From: CAYHBO01 sp964354855 | GTDB taxonomy: Bacteria; Babelota; Babeliae; Babelales; RVW-14 | DNA: 20,853 nucleotides | Assembly (NCBI GenBank): GCA_964354855.1 | Contig: CAYHBO010000025.1 | Span: 1-20,853 of the forward strand | Direction of reading: 5' to 3' | Part shown: piece by piece, positions 1 through 6,431 of the stretch | Layout: each line of letters begins with the position of its first letter | How positions within the stretch are numbered: the stretch's first letter is position 1 | Notes under the pieces: generated by a model | What the model saw: the letters and a program-made list of their open reading frames with translations, nothing else | Told to the model about the DNA's origin: nothing | Databases searched by the model: none | Program-made: the position numbers and the translations under genes

Positions 1-331
1 AATAATCAGCTTTCTGAAACATATTTCTATCATCAACCGGTTCAGTTGTCGGTGTAGTAGGTTTTTGACCAGCTTCAAGTGCCGCTATTCTTCTTTGTGC
101 TTCAGCCAATTGTTCTACTAGGTCTGGTTGTGCTGCATTTGGTTGTACAGGAACTCTTGGCAATTGTCCTTCGACTCTAGCGTTAAGTTTTTCAAGCATA
201 GTGTTACCGGGAGTTGCAGGATCTTCTCCACGGGCCTTCTTCTTTGGTGCTGCTAATAATGGTGATGCCATTCCGGCAATAACACCAAGCGCTACAAGCG
301 TCTTTGATAAGTTCTTTAATGATTTCGACAT
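1..331 (-). CDS. Secreted coiled-coil protein, 5' part only
   Basis: The gene runs off the left edge, so about 110 N-terminal codons are visible and no stop is seen. The start ATG (complement of 329-331) is preceded by a strong Shine-Dalgarno, GGAGGAC, at 337-343. The protein begins with a Lys-containing n-region (MSKSLKNLSK), a hydrophobic stretch (TLVALGVIAGMASPLL) and a likely signal peptidase site near A-A-P. A basic patch KKKARGED follows, then a Pro/Gln-rich segment and a short Leu/Ala/Glu heptad-like stretch (LVEQLAEAQRRIAALEAG) that looks like a coiled coil, then a Thr/Pro linker. This suggests an exported envelope protein, possibly a porin or adhesin with a coiled-coil N-terminus. 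I do not recognise the family. It is divergent from the ATP synthase cluster. Confidence 0.8.
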   Translation of the reverse strand, partial: MSKSLKNLSKTLVALGVIAGMASPLLAAPKKKARGEDPATPGNTMLEKLNARVEGQLPRVPVQPNAAQPDLVEQLAEAQRRIAALEAGQKPTTPTTEPVDDRNMFQKADY

Positions 332-427
332 AGTAAGTCCTCCAAATTATGTCCACGTAATGAAAACACTAGTCCAATAACACATTGGAATTGTTATTTC
401 CATTTAGAAATTTTAATTCGTAGATTA

Positions 428-456
428 ATTGTACCGAAGAAAAATTTGGATGGCAA
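428..456 (-). promoter_or_regulatory. Sigma70-type promoter of the left-edge secreted gene
   Basis: Reading the minus strand, TTGCCA (complement of 451-456), a 17-base spacer and TACAAT (complement of 428-433) form a good -35/-10 pair. Transcription would start near 421, giving a leader of about 90 bases. That leader contains an inverted repeat, AATAACA/TGTTATT (376-382 and 392-398). Confidence 0.55.
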
Positions 457-479
457 ATGGGGTAGGGAAACCATTAAAA

Positions 480-510
480 TAGTCAAAAAAGCATTATTTC
501 GTGGTATACT
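480..510 (+). promoter_or_regulatory. Possible promoter of the ATP synthase cluster
   Basis: TATACT at 505-510 is a good -10 element. The best upstream match, TAGTCA at 480-485, lies 19 bases away and is a weak -35. Transcription from here would begin only about 10 bases before the TTG start at 529, so the first mRNA would be nearly leaderless. Confidence 0.35.
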
Positions 511-528
511 GCACGAATAGTATATTTT

Positions 529-807
529 TTGGCCTTTTTACGCAGCTTTATGACAATGTTTTATTTTTATCCGGTTATTTCGGCTTTTTTAGGGGTTTTT
601 TGTGGGTTTTTATACGCCAAGATCTTTACGAGAAGCTTAAGATCTTTTGTTTCTGCTTCTATGCCGCAGATGATCATGCGTTCAACGATGCGTTTATTGT
701 CTCTTGGTGTATTGATGGTTTTACTTTTTTTGCAGCTCAAGTGTGCTATGCTTGTCTTCCTTGGAACATTTATCGTGACTTTTTGGCTTTGTATTATCAA
801 AACATAG
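529..807 (+). CDS. Small AtpI-like membrane protein, ATP synthase cluster
   Basis: A 92-residue hydrophobic protein with about three membrane segments (roughly residues 10-30, 50-67 and 68-88), joined by a short basic loop (KIFTRSLRS). It sits immediately before ATP synthase subunit a, where AtpI (ATP synthase protein I, an assembly factor for the c ring) is usually found, and it has AtpI-like size and topology. I see no diagnostic motif, so the call rests on position and hydrophobicity. The TTG start at 529 has no clear ribosome binding site. An ATG at 550 (seven codons in) is an alternative, also without one. Initiation may be nearly leaderless. The stop lies 12 bases before the start of subunit a. 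A longer overlapping frame at 501 is less hydrophobic and was not chosen. Confidence 0.5.
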   Translation: MAFLRSFMTMFYFYPVISAFLGVFCGFLYAKIFTRSLRSFVSASMPQMIMRSTMRLLSLGVLMVLLFLQLKCAMLVFLGTFIVTFWLCIIKT

Positions 808-819
808 TGTGGTAATGAT

Positions 820-1674
820 ATGAATATTTCGATTTTTGACTATGTGGCTACCAAGCCTTTTCAGATATTTGGCTTGACCGGTAAGTTTTGGATAGTTCAT
901 ATGGATACCTTGCTGTATACCTGGGCTGCTATGGCCGGGTTATTCTTTTTGGCGATAGCGGGGAGACGCGTTTTGCAGCGAAAAAACAGCCTAAGTCTTC
1001 TTTCATTGACCTATGAGCGCGTGATTGTATTCTTTTTGGACTTGTGCAAAGAGTCATTCGGAAGCATTAACTACAACTATTTTTACTTTATTACCTCATT
1101 GTTTTTATTTACCTTCTCATGTTGTTTGATTGCATTGGTACCGTTTCTTGATGAATCGACTAAAGATTTAAATACCACATTGGCGATTAGTTTGATTAGT
1201 TTTTGTTATGTTCAGTACCAAAAAATTAAAGTGTTGGGGTTCGGTAGTTATTGCAAAGAGTTTGTAACGCCATTTTTTTTGCTTGCACCAATAAATATTG
1301 TTGGTGAAGTGGCAAAAATAGCCTCTATGTCATTTAGACTTTTTGGTAACATTCTTGGTGGTGGAATTATTTTTAGTATGGTTGTTCAGCTGGTAAACGG
1401 TTATAACTATATCTTTCTAATCTTCATGGGGGTTGTTCTGTTTCTTCAATGTGCAGGAAAGTATTTTAAGTTTATTGCTGAACATCAAATATCAATGGTT
1501 TTTATCAATCGGCTCACGTTTATCTTGTTTCTTTTAGTGTGGGCGCAAATATTCTTTGGTATTTTTGAGGGTCTTATTCAATCGTTTGTTCTAACCATGT
1601 TAACCATTACTTATCTGGCAACCGGTATTGCTGGACATACGCCAACCCCTGAACCTGAAAAGGATGCTGCATGA
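820..1674 (+). CDS. atpB: F-type ATP synthase subunit a (F0 sector)
   Basis: This is the stator subunit that forms the two ion half-channels against the c ring in the membrane. The protein has 284 residues and about five to six membrane segments. The signature segment GEVAKIASMSFRLFGN (163-177) contains the essential arginine, Arg173, which is the counterpart of E. coli aArg210. A second conserved block near the end (EGLIQSFVLTMLTITYLA, 250-267) matches the last helix, with Gln254 in the place of the conserved Gln. The loop after the first conserved helix (PFLDESTKDLNTTLA, 108-122) matches the usual P-x-T-x-D-x-N block. The C-terminus is a soluble Pro/Glu tail. The stop overlaps the start of the c gene (ATGA at 1671-1674), implying translational coupling. 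The genes for b, delta, alpha, gamma, beta and epsilon are not in this window. Confidence 0.92.
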   Translation: MNISIFDYVATKPFQIFGLTGKFWIVHMDTLLYTWAAMAGLFFLAIAGRRVLQRKNSLSLLSLTYERVIVFFLDLCKESFGSINYNYFYFITSLFLFTFSCCLIALVPFLDESTKDLNTTLAISLISFCYVQYQKIKVLGFGSYCKEFVTPFFLLAPINIVGEVAKIASMSFRLFGNILGGGIIFSMVVQLVNGYNYIFLIFMGVVLFLQCAGKYFKFIAEHQISMVFINRLTFILFLLVWAQIFFGIFEGLIQSFVLTMLTITYLATGIAGHTPTPEPEKDAA

Positions 1675-2642
1675 TTTTTACGCCAGAATTTTTACATTAT
1701 TTTTCAGCATCATTAACTTTAGTGCTTGGTGCTTTAGGAGGTGGTATTGGACAAGGTATCGCGGGGCTTGGTGTTATTGAATCAATGGGGCGTCAGCCTG
1801 CTGGGGAAGCAAGCAATTTTAGAGCGATGGTTATTGGGTTAGCATTGATTGAAACTGGGATAATTCTTGCTTTAGTGATAGCATTGCTGTTGCTCTTTAG
1901 TTCTTATGGTGAAATAACCTGGGCAATTGCATTGTCCGAGCTTGGTATTGCGCTTGCGCTTGGTACTGCAGCCGCAGCAGTGAGTGTTGCATCAAGTTTT
2001 GTGGTAAAGGCCTCATCAAAATCAATAGCTCGTCAACCATTTTTTGCCCAAAAAATTATTACGATTATGTTACTTATTCAATCGATTATTGAAGCGCCGG
2101 TTATTTTTGCGTTCATTATTTCTTTGCTCATTCGTTCAAGAATTCATGAATCTATGACGGTACTTGAAGGGGTTAGAAATTTAGCGGCAGGCATGACCAT
2201 TGCTTTTGGAAGTATTGGGCCATCGATTGGGCAGGCTATTTTTGGTTATGCATCATGTTCATCATTGGGTACACATAAAAATTCTTACAGCAAAATTTTC
2301 CCGTTCACCTTGTTAAATGAGGTAGTGATTGAGACTCCGGTTATTTTTTGTTTACTTGTTTCATTCATGATTCTTTACACACCGTTTGAAGCTGTTTCAG
2401 GTGGAGATGTGGTTCTTCAGATGACAACGTTACTTGTGGTGCCTTTTGTGATTGGGTTAGGGGCTCTGGGAACCAGTTCTGGAATTGGGTATACTGCCTC
2501 AAGAGGATGTTATCAAATTGCACAGGAACCTGAAAATTATAGTTTAATTGTCCGCAATACGCTTCTCGCTGGAGCATTCATAGAAACCGGCATTATCTAT
2601 GCCATGATTATTGTTTTCCTTTTGATTACCAGAATTTCTTAA
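1671..2642 (+). CDS. atpE: ATP synthase subunit c with four fused hairpins
   Basis: The rotor-ring proteolipid is usually about 70-90 residues with one hairpin. This one has 323 residues and four tandem hairpins, each with an ion-binding glutamate in its second helix: Glu61, Glu141, Glu221 and Glu305, spaced 80, 80 and 84 residues apart. Hairpin 1 is a textbook c subunit, with a Gly-rich first helix, the polar loop RQP at 41-43, and ALIETG. The loop is RQP again in hairpin 2 (121-123), degenerate in hairpin 3, and QEP in hairpin 4 (285-287). The Gln of the Na+ type site is present in hairpins 1 (Gln28) and 3 (Gln188), but is Ser108 in hairpin 2 and Ile272 in hairpin 4. The residue after the Glu is Thr, Ala, Thr, Thr. 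The gene overlaps subunit a by four bases. Two-hairpin V-type c subunits are well known. An F-type-like protein with four hairpins and four carboxylates is unusual. Confidence 0.9.
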   Translation: MIFTPEFLHYFSASLTLVLGALGGGIGQGIAGLGVIESMGRQPAGEASNFRAMVIGLALIETGIILALVIALLLLFSSYGEITWAIALSELGIALALGTAAAAVSVASSFVVKASSKSIARQPFFAQKIITIMLLIQSIIEAPVIFAFIISLLIRSRIHESMTVLEGVRNLAAGMTIAFGSIGPSIGQAIFGYASCSSLGTHKNSYSKIFPFTLLNEVVIETPVIFCLLVSFMILYTPFEAVSGGDVVLQMTTLLVVPFVIGLGALGTSSGIGYTASRGCYQIAQEPENYSLIVRNTLLAGAFIETGIIYAMIIVFLLITRIS

Positions 2643-2645
2643 CCT

Positions 2646-3791
2646 ATGTCTGATGAGAAGGCTGTTCTGTATATCATTACCAAACTTGAGTTGGGTGGGG
2701 CGCAAAAAGTGTGTTTGGCTCTTCTTGATGAAGCAGTTAAAGCTGGGTTTCCTGCCGGATTAATTTCAGGTTCTCATGGCATGTTGGTTTCTGAGGTTAA
2801 ACGATTTCAAGATGTCTGCTTGCTTGATACGTTCACCGGTGAATTCTCATTAAAGTCTCTTGCTCAAGAAGTTAAGAATTTTTTTAAACTTATCTCATAC
2901 ATCAAGCTTTTTAAGAAAAAATATCCACAGCTCATTGTTCATACGCATAGCACTAAAGCGGGAATTCTTGGTCGATGGGCTGCTTTATTTGCCGGGGTTC
3001 AGTACCGTATACATACGGTTCATGGCTTTGGGTTTAATCGTTATCAACCATGGTATAAGTGGTTAATGATTTTGGTTGCTGAGTGGATTACTTGTTTGAT
3101 CACGACAAAATTTATTTGTGTATCGCAGGGTGACCAGATTTTAGGAGCTCGATTGTTACCAAAATTTAGTCGTAAAAATGCATTAATTCGCGCAGCTGTA
3201 AAGCTTAACGATTCGTCAGATATAACTATTCCTGCTCATAAAAACAAAAACTCTTTTATTATCGGGACGATCTCGTGTTTTAAACCCCAGAAAAACCTGC
3301 TCGATCTTTTTAAAGCATTTAAATATGCCTGTACTTTAGTTGAGGGAAAAACTGAATTGAATGTGCAGTTACAGGTTATAGGTGATGGCGTGATGCGTGA
3401 TCAGCTAGAATCTTGGATTAAGAATAATCATATGTCCGATCGTATTACTTTGCTCGGTTGGCAACATGATGTAGCGCCATATTTAAAACAGTGGGATCTT
3501 TTCGCCATGTCTTCATTATGGGAAGGTCTCCCATGTGCAATTATTGAGGCGCGTTTAAGTAAACTACCTGTTGTGGCGTATGCGATTGATGGTATTCCAG
3601 AGGTTATTTTTGATGGCATTAATGGGTATTTAGTTCCAACCGGTCAATGGAATATTTTTGGAGATCGTATGGCTGATTTGATTCTTGATCATGAGCGGTA
3701 TCATGCTATGCGAAATTATCAGGATGATCTTACCGGTTTTTCATATTCGGTTATGTTTCAAAAGCATTATGAGCTCTATAATAGCCTCTAG
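2646..3791 (+). CDS. GT4-family glycosyltransferase
   Basis: A 381-residue retaining glycosyltransferase with the GT-B fold, probably cytoplasmic or peripheral on the inner membrane and acting on a lipid-linked or cell-surface glycan. Its N-terminal Rossmann domain has the typical opening LELGGAQKVCLALL (14-27), with the GGAQ glycine-rich loop, and HTHSTKAGILGR (99-110). The C-terminal domain has the sugar-nucleotide motifs ISCFKPQKN (209-217), IGDG (245-248) and the E-x7-E motif EGLPCAIIE (Glu293/Glu301), followed by GIPEVI. Donor and acceptor cannot be told from sequence. It starts three bases after the stop of the c-subunit gene and is probably co-transcribed with it, although the functions are unrelated. 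No strong ribosome binding site is visible, so coupling to the upstream gene is likely. Confidence 0.9.
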   Translation: MSDEKAVLYIITKLELGGAQKVCLALLDEAVKAGFPAGLISGSHGMLVSEVKRFQDVCLLDTFTGEFSLKSLAQEVKNFFKLISYIKLFKKKYPQLIVHTHSTKAGILGRWAALFAGVQYRIHTVHGFGFNRYQPWYKWLMILVAEWITCLITTKFICVSQGDQILGARLLPKFSRKNALIRAAVKLNDSSDITIPAHKNKNSFIIGTISCFKPQKNLLDLFKAFKYACTLVEGKTELNVQLQVIGDGVMRDQLESWIKNNHMSDRITLLGWQHDVAPYLKQWDLFAMSSLWEGLPCAIIEARLSKLPVVAYAIDGIPEVIFDGINGYLVPTGQWNIFGDRMADLILDHERYHAMRNYQDDLTGFSYSVMFQKHYELYNSL

Positions 3792-3820
3792 GTCATTAGT
3801 ACATTTAAATTTGTTTTTTT

Positions 3821-3850
3821 TTGACTTCCTAAAATTTCTTCTGATATTAT
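3821..3850 (+). promoter_or_regulatory. Promoter of the acylphosphatase gene
   Basis: TTGACT (3821-3826), an 18-base spacer and TATTAT (3845-3850) form a good sigma70-type promoter 45 bases before the acylphosphatase ATG. It lies between two same-strand genes and so gives the acylphosphatase its own transcript. An AAGGAG ribosome binding site (3883-3888) follows. Confidence 0.6.
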
Positions 3851-3894
3851 GACGCAAGCTTATTTCGTACCTGTCAAAGTAAAAAGGAGTAATA

Positions 3895-4179
3895 ATGAAG
3901 CAGTGTGTGGTTATTACGGTATCAGGTAAAGTCCAGGATGTTGGATATCGTAAGTATGTACAAACGCAAGCGCAACAACTTGAGCTTGAAGGAATCGTAC
4001 AAAACTGTGAAGACAAGAATAAGGTACTTATTAAAGCTTGTGGTCAGTCAGTAAAGCTTGATAGTTTTATCGACCTTCTTTACAAGGGAACAAAAACATC
4101 AAGAGTTGACGAAATAACGGTAGAGCCGTTACTTCAGGAAAAAAGTTTCCGTGAAGTTTTTAGAATCATTGGGGATTAA
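3895..4179 (+). CDS. acyP: Acylphosphatase
   Basis: A 94-residue protein of the normal size for acylphosphatase, a small cytoplasmic enzyme that hydrolyses the carboxyl-phosphate bond of acyl phosphates such as acetyl phosphate. The N-terminal signature is VSGKVQDVGYRKYVQ (9-23). It supplies the phosphate-binding arginine Arg19, and Asn37 (in VQNCED) is the catalytic water-positioning residue. The usual VQGV is VQDV here, a Gly-to-Asp change inside the phosphate cradle. The later DG after the Asn is replaced by DK, as in divergent members. The ATG is preceded by AAGGAG with a six-base gap. The gene converges on the AAA+ gene at 4225. Family assignment is secure. Full activity is not certain because of the Asp15 substitution. 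Confidence 0.88.
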   Translation: MKQCVVITVSGKVQDVGYRKYVQTQAQQLELEGIVQNCEDKNKVLIKACGQSVKLDSFIDLLYKGTKTSRVDEITVEPLLQEKSFREVFRIIGD

Positions 4180-4224
4180 GGCGGGGGACTGGGGCTTGCC
4201 TCTTTAAAAAATATCCATGTAACA

Positions 4225-5565
4225 TTATTTGTATGCCATGTTGAGCCCATGTTGATTGATAAGATCACTTACCGCTAATTGAAGCTGACGTATGTTTGGT
4301 TCTTGATTAATAAGTGTGGTGATAGATTGATTCATGGCTTCATCTAGATTTCTGAGCGATTGCATTGATGGTGTTTGTTTGATCATTTCATACACCATTG
4401 ATTCTTTAAATGCTTTTGAAGTTCCTTTAAATTCGATTACAGCGAGTCGTGATTTTAGGGCATGATCTTTAATTTCTGTATTGCCAGCAAGAATAAAACA
4501 AAAGTGACTGATATCAATATTGGTCCGTAGATAAGGGCTATAAAAATAAGTAGTAGAAGGTTCTAGTAAAGGTAAAAATGATTGCAAAGAAGATCCTTCT
4601 TTATTAATGATTCGATCAGCTTCATCAATAAAAATAATTGCATTTCGTGTCATGTTTGGTTTGGATATTGCTTCGAGTAAACTTCCAGGACTAGTGTCTG
4701 AGCCTGTGATGCTTGTAGAATCTTCACATGCTTTCAGTTCAATGATAGGCGCATTCATAAGTGTTGCCAGTTCGTGTGCAACGTACGTTTTTCCTGTGCC
4801 GGGAGGCCCTTGAAAATAGAGAACCGATTTTGGCGTTTTAAGTGGTCCTTCAGAAGTAGAGAATCTTTTATGATGATGAAATAATTTTATGATTAGTTTT
4901 TCATCTAATATTGGCTCATAGCCGTGTAAAAGAGTATTTAACTCTTCTTTGTTTGGCATAGAAAGTTGTTTGCTTTTGAGTGGAAGATTGAGTGCAATGT
5001 TGGCGAATAAAAGAGCGGTATCAATATTTGTGGGGTTTTTGCGAGCAGCACTAAAAACATCTTCTAGTCTGTTTTGCAATGTAGGAGACAAAAAACGTTT
5101 GCGTTCTGCATAACATTTTTCGTATTGGGCGAGAGGGTCGCTTGGTGGTTTGAAAAAACAGTAGCCGACTTTAAATAATTGTTCAATCATTTTTGAACCG
5201 TAAGCGATAAGACTGAATTGTAGCAACATGGTTGCGTTAGGATTCTTTGCGAGATATAAGCTTGAAGAAGCAATGAGTAATGGAATTCCAGTGAAAAATA
5301 AAGGAGCATAGATTGCCCGTTTTTTTGCCTGTTCTTTTTTTGTTAAATAATCTTTGACTAAGGCCTTATTAAAATTTTCATTCTGATCAATAATGTTTGA
5401 ATATTTTGTAAGAACATTTGATTGATCAAATATTTTTTTATAGTTCATCCCCGCATATAAATCTCTTTCGATGTCATATTTATCTTCTTCTACGGCCATA
5501 GAGACTTGTACGGTATTTATGAGTAAAGAAGCGCATAAAAAATAAAAAATGATTTTTTTTATCAT
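4225..5565 (-). CDS. Membrane-associated AAA+ ATPase with N-terminal signal sequence
   Basis: The start is taken at the Met encoded at 5563-5565, because it begins a classic signal-like sequence (MIKKIIFYFLCASLLINTVQ). An in-frame ATG at 5619 would add 18 residues before it. Neither start has a convincing ribosome binding site. In the longer numbering, two further hydrophobic segments lie at about 103-124 and 130-150. An AAA+ module follows, with Walker A GPPGTGKT (271-278), Walker B AIIFIDEADR (327-336), sensor 1 Asn380 in ILAGNTE, a likely arginine finger Arg391 in LKSRL, and a sensor 2 candidate Arg444. The region between membrane and ATPase (160-260) is predicted soluble and unrecognised. 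AAA+ proteins of this type remodel or unfold partner proteins. The substrate is unknown. The combination of a signal sequence with a cytosol-type ATPase is odd. Confidence 0.8.
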   Translation of the reverse strand: MIKKIIFYFLCASLLINTVQVSMAVEEDKYDIERDLYAGMNYKKIFDQSNVLTKYSNIIDQNENFNKALVKDYLTKKEQAKKRAIYAPLFFTGIPLLIASSSLYLAKNPNATMLLQFSLIAYGSKMIEQLFKVGYCFFKPPSDPLAQYEKCYAERKRFLSPTLQNRLEDVFSAARKNPTNIDTALLFANIALNLPLKSKQLSMPNKEELNTLLHGYEPILDEKLIIKLFHHHKRFSTSEGPLKTPKSVLYFQGPPGTGKTYVAHELATLMNAPIIELKACEDSTSITGSDTSPGSLLEAISKPNMTRNAIIFIDEADRIINKEGSSLQSFLPLLEPSTTYFYSPYLRTNIDISHFCFILAGNTEIKDHALKSRLAVIEFKGTSKAFKESMVYEMIKQTPSMQSLRNLDEAMNQSITTLINQEPNIRQLQLAVSDLINQHGLNMAYK

Positions 5566-5716
5566 GGATAGATTCTTTTTACTGAAGGGTGTGAAAATTA
5601 ATTTTTTAATAAGAAACATCTTAGCAATTTTTTTGAAGTTGTAGTAGTTTTTTAAGATAAATTGATTAAGTTAAAAGACATATTTTTGTAGTCCTAAGAA
5701 AATTCTTGTTTAAGAT

Positions 5717-5746
5717 TTGCCTCTTTGATAGTGTATGGAATAGACT
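5717..5746 (+). promoter_or_regulatory. Possible promoter of the S component / reductase operon
   Basis: TTGCCT (5717-5722), 18 bases, then TAGACT (5741-5746) is the best -35/-10 pair between the divergent AAA+ and S-component genes. The leader would be about 85 bases. I see no cobalamin riboswitch fold or B12-box in it, although it is short and I could not run a covariance model. Confidence 0.3.
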
Positions 5747-5839
5747 TATTTTTGGGGCTTTTTTTTACGCTTTAAATATTCTTCAAAATGAGCTTCTGGA
5801 CGAACAAATCACATAAATTATACAAGGGGGGAATGATCT

Positions 5840-6397
5840 ATGAATCATTATAGAGAACAGGGATTAATATTGTCAGCTCAAGTAACAGGCTGCTTAATGT
5901 TACGATTGATATTTAATGTTGTTTTGGGCATTCCAAACATTGAACCGCTTTATGCTAGTAGTGTATTTGTTGGGTTACATCAAAATTATTGGCATACGTT
6001 TTTATTTACTGCTGCGAGTATCGTGATCTTTGATTTTTTTACTGCTGGATTTGGTCCGTGGACGGTGGTTACTGCATTCTTGTATGGATTGTTGGGCCTT
6101 GCCATGGTCAAATTTAGTAAGCACAATAGTACGGTTGTTTCAAAAAATACTCGACTGCTTAATCTTTTAAGCGTTACGGTTCTTGGTACGCTTGCTTATG
6201 ATTTTCTTACGGGGTGCCTTCTCGGGCCTCTTATGTTTAATCAGAATTTTTTTGAAGCGGTTGTAGGACAAATTCCGTTTTCTGTTGTGCATGTACTTGG
6301 CAATGCAGTGTTAGTAACGAGTATGATTTTTTTGTACGAAAAGCTTGCTGGTTATTGGTTTCTGGTTAACGAGAAGAGAAGAACTATTTTTTTTTAG
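5840..6397 (+). CDS. ECF-type transporter S-component-like membrane protein
   Basis: A 185-residue protein with about six hydrophobic segments. It shows the general look of ECF (energy-coupling factor) vitamin transporter S components: an early NIEPLYASSVFVG segment, two internal D-F turns (FDFFTAGFGPWT and YDFLTGCLLGP), an aromatic-rich YGLLGL stretch, and a late block IPFSVVHVLGNAVL with the His and Asn common in that fold. S components bind a vitamin in the membrane and use a shared EcfA/A'/T energising module encoded elsewhere. The next gene, 34 bases downstream, is an adenosylcobalamin-dependent ribonucleotide reductase, so cobalamin or a precursor is the natural guess for the ligand. 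That ligand is an inference from context only. A strong purine-rich ribosome binding site (AAGGGGGG, 5824-5831) fixes the start. Another small six-helix membrane family cannot be excluded. Confidence 0.6.
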   Translation: MNHYREQGLILSAQVTGCLMLRLIFNVVLGIPNIEPLYASSVFVGLHQNYWHTFLFTAASIVIFDFFTAGFGPWTVVTAFLYGLLGLAMVKFSKHNSTVVSKNTRLLNLLSVTVLGTLAYDFLTGCLLGPLMFNQNFFEAVVGQIPFSVVHVLGNAVLVTSMIFLYEKLAGYWFLVNEKRRTIFF

Positions 6398-6431
6398 ATT
6401 ATTATTTTTAATGTTGTGAAAGAGTACAGCT

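Noticed and set aside
501..815. 104-codon frame overlapping the AtpI-like gene
   Set aside because: It is rich in aromatic and Cys residues with no regular membrane pattern and overlaps the start region of the subunit a gene; the 529-807 frame fits an AtpI-like protein better.
4180..4224. G-rich stretch with AGGC...GCCT after the acylphosphatase as a terminator
   Set aside because: Only about four base pairs can form around a G-rich loop; too weak to call.
5620..5839. Cobalamin riboswitch before the S-component/reductase operon
   Set aside because: No B12-box-like sequence was visible, and the space after the likely promoter (about 85 bases) is too short for a typical cobalamin riboswitch.
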